A DNA stretch of 64,000 nucleotides from Branchiostoma floridae (lineage: Eukaryota > Chordata > Leptocardii > Amphioxiformes > Branchiostomatidae). The position numbers were made by a program, and so were the translations under genes. Each line of letters begins with the position of its first letter. The stretch's first letter is position 1. Where the stretch lies: assembly GCF_000003815.2 (NCBI RefSeq), contig NC_049990.1, positions 10,204,601 to 10,268,600 on the forward strand, read 5' to 3'. Under the pieces are notes generated by a model. The model had not been told where the DNA came from, searched no databases, and saw nothing but the letters and a program-made list of their open reading frames with translations. This document shows positions 24,320 to 34,658 of this stretch, piece by piece.

Positions 24320-27300
24320 ACATTGTTGGCCAGTAATTATCATCCATTTACATGCTATTGAGCTTGATACAAAAGTAGCAACCACCTTTGTAAAGAAATG
24401 GCCTAGAATGGGTAATGTTAAACATTTGCAGAAAAACACTTTATATCATTTCAGTTGTATGTACTTAATTAAGAATAATTAACAACTTTTTTTTTTAGTA
24501 AAAATACTTTTGGTTGTTACAATGTGTCCTGTTGGTTCAATTGTTACCAGAATGTATGTAATCATAGAAATCAAATCTTTCTTATAGCTCGGGCATTAGA
24601 TTTAGGTTGTCATCCCTAAATTTTACTCAGTAAGGCCTTACCAAAAAGTTGAATACTTTGGAACAGACCCGTACTTTGCACCAATGACGGTCACCATATT
24701 AGAGTCATGTGACATTACATATGTAAGACACCCGCTGATTGGCTGGATAAAGTTGATTAGGTCATAATCTTTGTGAAAAGAAACAACTTAGTTCGATGTA
24801 AGAGGACGCCGACGAAGTCTATTTACACAAAACACGTTGTTTTCTGTTGCGTAAGACGACCATAGGTAGATTTGTAAAGGCCTAAAGTTTACTAAACAAT
24901 CTAAAAGGCGACAACTCCATACAACCCCGAAACAATACCTTAAGATAATATCATATGAGATACGAATGATATATGATACGTGTGGGGTGCTGCATGATTA
25001 TGTACACGTCATAAAAACTTGTTCAGAATTCTAACGGGTTAAATAACCCTTTTGGAACAAAAATAAGCGACCTTGTGCGTGTTGAATTCGTTCCCTTTTT
25101 GGTGAAGTCTGCATGTAGACATGTCATTGTGTTCTTCCGGTCTTCTGTGGTACCTGCCGGACCATGGCATGACAGGCACGAGTTCAGGCTAAGCACGGAT
25201 CCGTTTCCAGGTACTAGTTTGGTCAGGGTTCTGCTAGTTTAGACGCCATTTTCATCATAATTCTTTCGTTTACTTAATACCGCGCCTTCTAGACTTTGGT
25301 GAGTCACTTCACGCTCTCAGCTCCTTGCTTGTGTGTACACAGGCTTGCTTAGGTACTTACCCCTGGCTCTACTACTTTGCATGAAGGTGTGGGGCCAAGA
25401 AAGGAATCAGGTGTCACTGCTCCTGTGTAACCTGCAAGGCAGCCATGTTTTCCGAAACGTTCAGACTTGCGATATCAAGTCTGAAGACGATTCTCTGAGA
25501 AGTTTCTTTTGTTGACGCGTTAGTGGATGTGTTTTCTACTGTGAGTCGACAACTGCGGTAAGTATAGGGACGCATGTGTCTCTTAGGGTCTGGATCAGGT
25601 TGTCTGTGAGTTCGACACTACCTGACATCTTAGGAGTCGGACACTACAGTCAGTGGACAGAGTATCAAACGTCCTGCGTGTCAGAAGAACAACTTTCCTA
25701 CAATCAAGTCGGAAGGACATTCCACCCTTATTGGTACGTACAATGTCACTATATCTCTGTACTTTTGGACAACTGTTTTCGTCTTTCAAGTCCCCGTTTC
25801 TTGTAGTGTTGATGTATAAGGAAAATTTATTTCTATATGTATGCCAAAAGCTGGACTAGCGCTGTCAACATATAAGAAGTCGTGGCCATGTGAAGTACCT
25901 GTTTAAAGGTTATGCAAAGATCGTACGACGTAGGATGTATGTAATCAACCTTTACGAATACGGAAAGGTTGTGGAAAGGTAAAATCTTAGTTTAAGTGGC
26001 TTTTAATAGTAGTCAAATATTTCCCTGCCTTTGAGACTTATTTCCGTTGTTCGGAAAGTTTGCTTGAATAATAATTAGTTTTCTTGCTGTCCTGTGCAGT
26101 CGTTGACAAAGCAACTCACGCCATCTGTCGTTAAATAATAAACTTTCGAGATATGTTCCTTAACTACCTACCATCTTGTATCATGACGAGGACCAAGAAA
26201 ATGTCACAAATAAAAGTGTAGCTCTTGTCTTGTGCGCTATGTAGGCACAGATTGAAAGAGACAGCAGTTGTTAGAATATTCGGTACTTTGCATGGTCTGT
26301 ATGTTGAGGATATGCCTGACCTATTTAGATTGTTTGCAAAGCCAGTAGAGATCAGTGAGCCGTACAGGTCGACATGGGTCGTCTGTGGTATAGTAAGGAT
26401 TCAGTAAGTTGCAGTCCTCGTTTATGGCACTGTCACATGCGTCGCGCCATAAAAGCGGTAACTATTCTTGGCATGATAGTCGTGCACGTGCCGTACAAAT
26501 CAGTTTTTTTTATCAGTGAAAAGGTAGTATTACATCCTTGTCGGTGGTTAGTTCTGTCACAGCCTAAAATGATGAAAATCCTACGACATCATCATTGTAC
26601 GACGACCTACGGATAATCATGGTGGTCCTCTTAGCTACTAAGTGTCCATCCATAGTTGTTCATGAACATGAGCTCTAAGAATCATTCTTTTAATTTTATC
26701 AGCAGTTTTGATTGAGATTCAGAATACTTCACATCTTTTTTCGTTTAAGGTATATCATATATATGGCTATTCGATGCCGCCAACGGGCGTCGGAACTATG
26801 TGCACCTGTGGTGTCAAAAGTTTTTTTTCTTCAGGATAGAAACACTCTAGATCTGTACCACAAGTTTCTACAGTCTGAGTTTTCAAACCACTGATCACAA
26901 ATACATGTGTTGTTGCGGCGTCTCTGACCAGAACAGACATTGCCTTCTTGCGGATTCTGTACGAACTGCCTCAGCTAGTCAGGAAAGTTTCAGATATGTT
27001 TTGAAAATATCACTTTATGAAAAAGGAGGTTGACATTACCTCAATTCACGATCACGATACGAATTATACGGAATACTTTGTCCTTTGTCAAAGTTCTACG
27101 ATCGAATTTCAAGTTAAGAAAACTCTGGAGTGGAAAGCTACCCGAGAACGAGTTCAGGGGTCATCAGGCGACTCATACAAGTCACAAAACTAGAAAGACC
27201 GGCTTTAGTGAGGCATATCAGACCGGCCGATCCTTTAACAGGGGAAACTGTCAACAATAAACGTTTCATCGCGTAAAACAATTCAATAAAGGGTATCAAA

Positions 27301-27700
27301 ACTATCAAATCTAGTTCGAATACTGAGAAACATTGCTTTTACGTCTTTATTTTGGTGCAAGATGAATATTTCGCTTATGATAGTAAAAGTTGTGAACGGA
27401 ATACTTGGCACGTTCTTCCCTGGGGCTAAGTTGTCGTCACGTTTTGCCCCCATACGTCCCGAGAGCTAAAGGTTAGGTTGCAATTGTATTTCGTTTAAAT
27501 ATTGCAGTACTTTGTTTTTTGTTTTAGCGTCAGGGCTTCCTCCGGGATTAACTTAAGACGAAGGACCTCGGGCAACCGTCAGTCGAGTGCCTTATCTTCA
27601 CAACAACTTTACCTGAAGGAATCTAAACCTGCGTACCTGCACGGATGTTAATCTGTATATCAACAGAAGCCATCTTGAACAACGACTCTACAAAACAGAC
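24320..27700. other. Intergenic stretch, no supported gene
   Basis: Several short open frames occur, but none combines splice signals with recognisable protein. A donor-like CTTTG|GTGAGT at 25299, preceded by a CpG-containing segment (about 25130-25298), could be a non-coding first exon of the MOLO1-type gene at 27742. That is only a possibility. Confidence 0.3.
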
Positions 27701-27741
27701 TGATTCGCCTATCCGTGTGTCATAGCTGAGAAAAGGGCGGC

Positions 27742-30647
27742 ATGATTCGGGCGGGACTTTTTGTGGGGGTTGTGGTGTGTTTGCTGGTGAGTTGTTCACA
27801 CGGACAGAGTTTACCGACGGTGTGGGAAGAACAGAACAGAGACCAGTACCCCAGCCCCCGGGATGACTTCGCAGCCTGCGGCCGGAGTAATTACTCATGG
27901 GTCTGTGATCCCAACAGACAGTTCACAACAGAACAAGGTAAGCCTTTTCAGTATGAAAAAAACCTACATTTCCATAATTAAAAAACAGTATTTCAATGTA
28001 ACGTTTGTCCTGGACATGCTATGGTCTTAACGTTATGGTAACAGATAGCTTTTGACGTCAGGACACACAAATCGGTTTTGCCCCCTAACATTTTAGTTTG
28101 GAGCTGCAATGGCGTTTTTGCTAAAATTTATCCGTACAGGATTATGTAAATGTAAGTACATTTGCATAGAATATGCTGTCTTAAACATGAAGTATATAAC
28201 TGAACTCTAGTTATGTGTAGAATTGTGCTGGTACAAAAAAGCCTTCCATATATCTCGATACCACGTGATCTTCTGTTCTATCCAGTTGAGGAGTTGAACG
28301 ACCTTCTGGATGAGATCCACAAGTCCCAATGCCCGTGTGGAATCCGCTGTCCTCAAACATCCACGGCAGACAACGGCTTTATCGTCATACTCGCCATAGT
28401 CGAGAGTTACATCTAGTAAGTATATTGCATCGAATTTGCTAATCGTTATAAAATTTAGTTATACAGTCTTTTGATAAAAACAAATAGATGGTTCATTACT
28501 CGTCTATGATGGGGTAGATTCAATATTCATTGTCATCGTTGTGCAACGAAGTTCGAATTCTTACATATTCTTGTTTTTCCTCTTATTAGTCCTGATGAAG
28601 TCTTATGTATGGTAGCACTAACTGCTTGTAAGAAATCCATTTTCTTCTCCTTGTGTCCGAGTATCAGTCATAAAGTCGTCTGTATCATACTAAATGGTTT
28701 AGTAAACGTCTGTAAGAAATCTTCTGCTCCCATCTGTTGTAAAGTATCTATGCACTCGTATATAGTGCATATTTGTAAGAAATGTTTTGTTTTTCCTTCC
28801 CTTGTTTGCACGTTTCAGCCATGGAGGTGAAGAGCCGTTTGCTCGGTGGTTCCGTGAGAACAAACAGACGGACGCCAGCTGTGGGGAGGAAACCATCATC
28901 TTCTACGACTTCTCCATCAAACGGGTAAGTTTAACGGTTACGTGATTGTTACCAGATTATCGACCTTTATCAGCCTACCCCTGATCTTGGTTTCGAAGCA
29001 TGTTATTTATTTCATTTCATTTTATAGATGTAGCTAAAGTCACTCATTGTTGTATCGTCAGAAAAGTAGCCTAAACTTTTAAAGCTAATTTTGAATTGAA
29101 ATTAACTGAAAAGTTAATCCCCAAGATTTTCAACCACCACATAAGGAATTCCATATTGATTTCACTATCACATTGAAGAAACGTAATGAAATTAACGATT
29201 TACAAGATATATCTATAATTCAAAAATCACGATCGTAGAATGTTCAGAACACCTCATTTCAAAACTGATAGTTTCACTGCAGTGCCGTAGAAAGTGCTGG
29301 TGTGCCCATCTAAACTAATAGTTTCTTCCTTTTACCAACCCCTACCAACTGCAAATATCATGAAGATTCATCCTCGATTTCTCGAGTTATGCTTCTCACA
29401 AACACGCACTCAAACGCGCAGACAAACACACGTGCCCGACAACATAACCTTCTTCTCGAAGGTGATAAAAGATGTTCCGTTACACCCCAGATGACGGTCT
29501 CCACGGGCCTGCGCGCCTTCCAGACGTTGACGGACGACATCACGGAGACCATCCGGGCTCCACACGATTCCAACTTGAAGAGTCAGGAAAGGGACGAAAA
29601 CTTCGAAGGCTTGAAGGGCTTCCTCACTGTTGCAAACACAGTAAGTGTTGAGAAAGAACGTAAGGACATTACTATGTAGGCTGAAGTTTAGGGGACAAAC
29701 ATTTAGACCATTATTTCACACTGACAGCAGTGTGAGTATTACGTAGTGGTGGCATGTAGGGTGGAAGGGGTATAATGGGATACCTGGAGCATTGGAAGTC
29801 TGGTTTGACTCGATTCCAATGGTGTTATACAAATGTAGTTGAGAACAAATATCAACTTGTAAATACAAACGTTAGCGTTAATTCTACAAGATACATACAA
29901 AACAAGGAGAATTCCTATTTCTGAAGTTTGCAAGACTAAGTTGCGTCTTTATCCCGCAGGTGTTCCGAGGGACCTATGTCCCTCCTGGCCTCAAGGTCTG
30001 GGCACACCTGTTGATCGCCGCCTTAGCGTCTCTCGGCTTCATCTTTCTGGCCTCCATGCTGTTCTGTTGGTGCACCAGCTGTAAGACGTTCTGGGGCGAG
30101 TCTCCAGCGCCCGTGCTGACGGAGATACAGGCGGAGGAGGACCTCGGGAATTCCGCCGGAAAGGTTCCGTTCTACCACATCATGCCCAGCGGCATAAAGG
30201 TAATTTCCAAGCAGATGTATGACCTCTTCGTTTAAACAATTTGCTGTCCCCTCTGAAATACAAAAACAGTCAAGCAAACAACAACAACAACAGCAACAAA
30301 CAAAAAAAACTTAACGCATCATCAGCAACATTCACAAAAGGCACTTAGAAACCAAGTCAGAGTCATAGATCTACTTACAAATAAGGTTAGCGCCCATATC
30401 ATGCCTTTACTCTTTCTCTCCCTCTGCTCTGTACTTTGGGAGTACTTCATGGCTACGGTTTTGCCAGAGCGGGTGAAGTCTGCCGTCTCTGATTGCCCCT
30501 TTTGCTTTTCTCCTGTAGGGAGACGATGGAGACAACCTCATTGACCCAGACATGTCGGGAGAGAGCTCGCCCGGTCCCGAGGTGCCAGCGGACGACTTCG
30601 CCATGATGTCTAAAGTAGGAGCGGGGAGAAGAGGCCGCCGTGTCTGA
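27742..30647 (+). CDS. MOLO1-domain (modulator of levamisole receptor-1 type) membrane protein (6 exons)
   Basis: Exons 27742-27937, 28286-28415, 28819-28924, 29491-29640, 29960-30199 and 30519-30647 (TGA) keep phase and code 316 residues. Residues 1-22 are a signal peptide (MIRAGLFVGVVVCLLVSC). The extracellular domain (about 28-195) has YPSPRDDFAACGR, WVCDPN, ELNDLLDEI, CPCGIRCP, GFIVILAIVESYIYHGG, FARWFR and FYDFSIKR, the pattern of the MOLO1/TPM family. One transmembrane segment lies at about 208-232 (WAHLLIAALASLGFIFLASM), followed by a Cys-rich juxtamembrane stretch and an acidic cytoplasmic tail of about 80 residues. In C. elegans, MOLO-1 is an auxiliary subunit of levamisole-sensitive acetylcholine receptors; a similar role here is inference. 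Every donor is GTAAG-type or GTAATT. Confidence 0.8.
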
Positions 30648-30875
30648 GCTACTGTGTGTCTTTTTGAAACATGATTGAAGCGCGCAGTTGTAGATTTGGA
30701 AAGAGAACACTATTTTGCAACGATGAGCTGAGATATATAAACTTTATCATGACAGAGGTGTATTTTAGTACATGTATTAATGTAACTATTTTGTATCGAC
30801 TATTAGATTATCATAGGGCTGTTTCCTTCGCTTTCTGCTCCGAAAATAAGAAAGTCTGAGTGGGTCATCGATTCA

Positions 30876-31074
30876 CCAGTTCCTTGTCTCAAGTCTTTCT
30901 CACTTCTCGGAAGGGATTGCTTCGGAGTCAGCCANNNNNNNNNNNNNNNNNNNNNNNNNNNNNNNNNNNNNNNNNNNNNNNNNNNNNNNNNNNNNNNNNN
31001 NNNNNNNNNNNNNNNNNNNNNNNNNNNNNNNNNNTCCTTCCGAGAAGTGAGAAAGACTTGAGACAAGGAACTGG
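30876..31074. repeat. 40-bp inverted repeat bracketing an assembly gap
   Basis: The left arm (30876-30915) starts CCAGTTCCTTGTCTCAAGTC. The right arm (31035-31074) is its complement with one mismatch and begins right at the end of the N run. This is a long hairpin or the start of a larger palindrome whose centre is missing. Confidence 0.8.
30935..31034. other. Assembly gap (100 N)
   Basis: Exactly 100 N, a placeholder of unknown true length, just after the MOLO1-type gene. Its poly(A) site may lie inside it. Confidence 0.98.
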
Positions 31075-31240
31075 TTTCGGCAGCAATATGGTAAATTAGA
31101 TTTCTTAGAGAAAGGTACTAAACCGGTGACTTTCGTGAAAGCATGAAAGGGGTGAGATTATAACCAAATTTTATGTAAGTGTAAGGATGGAACGAAAAGT
31201 TCGCTGTTCGGTAATATTACGCCGGTGTGCGTCACAGCAA

Positions 31241-31270
31241 GGACGTTATATGAACGTTCATATAACGTCC
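31241..31270. repeat. Perfect 30-bp palindrome
   Basis: GGACGTTATATGAAC followed directly by its exact reverse complement GTTCATATAACGTCC, with no spacer. It is intergenic between the convergent MOLO1-type and EXO5 genes. Confidence 0.9.
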
Positions 31271-31402
31271 ATGGTCACAGATAAGAACTATACATTGTAC
31301 CAGAAAATTGTTTGTGTATAGAAAATGTAAAATATTGGATGATTGTGTCTCCCTACCATGTTGAGGAGATGCCTGGGTAACCTCGGTGATTATCTATAGG
31401 TA

Positions 31403-31435
31403 AGATTGAGCCAGCGGTCACCACGGAGGATGGTA
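31403..31435. mobile_element. Solo arm of the 10606 foldback family
   Basis: AGATTGAGCCAGCGGTCACC then ACGGAGGATGGTAC matches the right arm at 10675-10714 (GGATTGAGCCAACGGTCACT then ACAGAGGATGGTAC). No partner arm was seen nearby. Confidence 0.55.
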
Positions 31436-32490
31436 CATAGAGACTAGTTGGGAGCACACATCATTTGAATACAAAACTCTTTCTGATACGTTGTTTGCAA
31501 CTGTTCGCATAATGCAAATATAAAGCGCCTCCCAGTGGAGGAGGCAAGAACTGCCTTGACTGGTGAGAGTTGCAGATGACCTATCTACTACTACCGGTAG
31601 CAGACTTTCAACTCGTTGCCATCCATGTCTAATGAAGTCTTGAGTTGAAAACACTGACAGGGCTCCGTTTATGAGAGATACAATGATACTACAACTCTGA
31701 AGTGCTGGTGCTTTTGTAAGATGTTTGCTAAGAAAAGGAAGAAACTATTTCATAAGGGACCAATCAAAAATATGGTGGAGGGAGGTGAAATGGTGATTTG
31801 TACTGGAAGAAACATATGAATCAACAACAGTCTGTGTTTTTTGAAATGTACAATTTATTGGGTACTTCTCACCTTCTATTGCCTAGGTAGCATACATAAA
31901 TTACAAAATATAAAGTTAGTTACAGGAGGTCATGGAATGTTTATATTTTTAGCTTTTATATCAAATAAATTCACATCTATCAAACTATACATTACATTTA
32001 TACTATATAAAGAGCAACAATATCATTACATTAATGAAAATTTGCTATGCCAATTCTTTGCCATGATTTTCAAAATAAATCCATTGAGAATAAAAGACTG
32101 CATGTTACAAATTACTTACAATCCTTACCACATACAAGTAGTTTGCTTTGTAAATATGTGCAGCAAATTATTCACTCTTACCAAATATAACATGCTCTTA
32201 AATACTGTCAGTTATAACTATGATCCCTTTTATTATGTTAAAATCTGAAGTCAAATAAGAGACTCATTGAACATCTCCAAATGTGATGGTTTAGTGTTAA
32301 AAAGCCCAATGAATATAATCTACACTAATTACTTGAACTTATAGTCCAGAATTAGACATACCAGTGACCATCTACATCATGTATCCTTTCTTTTCCATTT
32401 CTTTTCCTTCAATGATTCTTCCTGTGATATACTTACAAGTTGACTACAGAAGAATAATTTGTACGTATATTGCAATCAGTGCATCTATCC
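31436..32490. other. AT-rich intergenic DNA and EXO5 3' UTR
   Basis: No exon was recognised. TTTATT at 32228-32233 is AATAAA on the minus strand and is the nearest poly(A) signal to the EXO5 stop. The long + strand open frame at 31841-32248 is compositionally AT-rich and has no family resemblance. Confidence 0.4.
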
Positions 32491-34171
32491 TTATTTGTGG
32501 AGAAGTTTGGATTTTATCTCTGCTTCCTTCTTCTTTCTCCAGTCACAGAGATCAGCATATGGACACTTCCCACACTTCCAAGCCTCTTCTATCTGTACTC
32601 CTTCCACCTCGCGATCACCTGTAGTAAAAGGATAGGTATCAATAAAAATTATGTAGACATTTGTAGCATGCATTGAGATGGGACAGAAAAGCAACAAAAC
32701 CACAATGTCTTTTTGAGGAAAGAGAACATGTATATCATGACTAGCCTTTCCAAAAATCAAAGTAGTGGCCTAGCTCTCTCCTTAGCATCTTGTCATCATA
32801 CTCCACTGGTTTTGTCATGAACGAATCTTCATCATCCTGGCAGCGATATTCAATCTTCAAGCCATCAATACAGGGCACATCTGAGTGTGCCATTAACAGC
32901 AGTGCCATGTCCAACAGCTCTCCAAAAGTGGTGCAGGCAATCCCCACGTTCTTCCCATATTCAACAATCTCCTCTCCCAGCGGTTTGTCAGGGTTTCTCC
33001 TCAGGTGTTTCAGGATGCTTTCCTTCTTCAGTTTACCGAGAACCATGTCATCGAAGAGCCTCTTGTACAGACACACCTGTAGGCTCTCTTTCCTTTGCTG
33101 TGATTTGGAAGGTACTGACTTGGTTCCACGAGTTTTGAAGTCTAGGAGTTCAAACTGTCCCTGATCCGAGTACCGCAGCTCATCAATGACACCGACGATG
33201 AAAACGCCCATGTCAAACGGTTCCCCAAACACATGGATTTCCCGTACACATTTCTGACCTCTCTGCAACATTGTCACTTGTGCGATCATGTTTAAGAGCT
33301 TCACAGCCCAAGAGTCTTCTGCACTTGATACTTTAATAGGGACTATATCATGCACTTCCAACTCCCTTTCCCTGTGCATAGTGGCTCCCTTCTTCATCTG
33401 GGCAGACTCTACCACTTCGACATCTCCAGGGGGTGCATAGCCATAAACCATCTGTTGTTCACACCAGCTTTGTGAGCAAATATCTGTGACGCACAAGTAG
33501 CCCCACCTATACAGATGAAGTGGTGTCGTTCGTCTCTTCTTTGTTGGATTACTTTCGTCATCCTTTGTGCTTGATGATTCTGAACTTGGTTCATGTTGAA
33601 GACCATTTGCAACCTGGAGAAGGTCACTGTCGGTTAAAGATGCTTGACTTTCTTCAGAGGAAGGATCTGATTTCTTGGTTGCGTCTTGAGACTTGTCGGT
33701 GGTTGTGGACGTTGAACAACTACCTTGCGATGGCGGCGTCAGAGCCGCTTCAAGTAAGTCTTCATCTGTTAGTGATTCAGAGAATGGCGGCGCTGGCGAA
33801 CGGGCACGTTTGGAACCTTCATCTCCAGTTTTCTGGGCCCCGTTAGCTCCCGTTGATACCTGAGAGCCGTGGTTCTGTCTTTCGAGGGGCGGGCACGTCG
33901 CTGACGAATGGCAAGTGCAGGTGGGTTGACTAGACTGGTTTGATTTTGGCGGGCTTGTTCTTGCTGCTGCGGAACTGTCTGCAGTTCCCGAAGCGTTTCT
34001 CACACTTCCGTCCTGATGGTTGCTACTTTGAACATGTAGCGCACCTCTCTCAGCTCTAAGAAGCTCCTCGTCGCTAATATAAGAATCTGGCGATGTCCAG
34101 TCGTCCGTATTTTGCCCAGAATCTGCAATGTTTTGGTTCTCTGGCCAGTTTTCTATGTTCTTTGCTGCCAT
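32491..34171 (-). CDS. EXO5: Exonuclease V (single-strand-specific, Fe-S), two exons
   Basis: Exons 34171-32746 and 32618-32491 code 517 residues. Residues 1-215 are a long acidic, Ser/Thr-rich region. The nuclease domain follows: [20 protein letters not shown] (about 225-244), [14 protein letters not shown] (262-275), [20 protein letters not shown] (314-333) and FELLDFKTR (340-348), the PD-(D/E)xK core. The last exon ends with [13 protein letters not shown], whose C-x2-C-x5-C cysteines, with an N-terminal cysteine, bind the 4Fe-4S cluster in this family. EXO5 degrades single-stranded DNA and acts in interstrand crosslink repair. The first exon runs into TAG unless splicing occurs at AAAG|GC, which joins in phase (G+GT) to the acceptor ending at 32619; hence a GC-AG intron of 127 bp. 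ATG context is good (CCAAGATGG). Confidence 0.92.
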
Positions 34172-34550
34172 CTTGGATGGTTCTATGTTTGCCGGGTATT
34201 AGGTAATGGATAAGTCAAAGTTATTGCATTCTTTCCCTCGTAACATATCAAATAAAATCAATATACATATATACTATATCTATTTCTATTATTAAATCTA
34301 TTGAAAATCCACAATATATCCAGAATACATATATATTAACGGTTTCAATTTCAACCTTTACCCCTTCTTCTTAGAGGTACATTCCAGTTTTTGTAATTGA
34401 CACTTTTTCCCAGGATGCCCTACGCCCAAATTTCTTTGCAAATGGCGGACGAGGTTCAAGTTTGATAGCGGGAGGTCCGCGAGTTTTGTCTCCTTTCTCT
34501 TTGTTTTAACACCCATTTATTTGTACAAGCCACGGGCGAGAAGCGCCGCG
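34172..34550. promoter_or_regulatory. Shared promoter region of EXO5 and a divergent + strand gene
   Basis: The two start codons are 380 bases apart and face away from each other. The + side (about 34430-34550) is GC-richer than its surroundings. CAAATGGCGGAC at about 34439 resembles a YY1 site, and its ATG would also open a 6-codon upstream frame (MADEVQV-like, ending TGA). Confidence 0.45.
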
Positions 34551-34658
34551 ATGACCGAGAAGAGGAGTTTCGCGAAGGGACTGAGTAAGGAGAGGGCGTC
34601 CGAAGTACGGGACACCGTTTCCAAAGCAGTGAGGGAGAGCATAGTCGGGGCCACTGTG
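34551..34658 (+). CDS. First coding exon of an unidentified gene
   Basis: ATG in a GCGCCGCGATGA context opens 36 codons (MTEKRSFAKGLSKERASEVR and on to SIVGATV), ending in phase 0 at GTG|GTATGT. The peptide is basic and helical. The frame is open upstream to about 34521 but without another ATG. I do not recognise the product. The exon at 50318 also begins in phase 0 on the same strand and is the best candidate for the next coding exon, which would imply an intron of 15.7 kb. Confidence 0.5.

Noticed and set aside
31841..32248. 135-codon + strand open frame
   Set aside because: The AT-rich composition gives a Phe/Tyr/Lys/Ile-rich random-looking peptide, and it lies in the likely EXO5 3' UTR.
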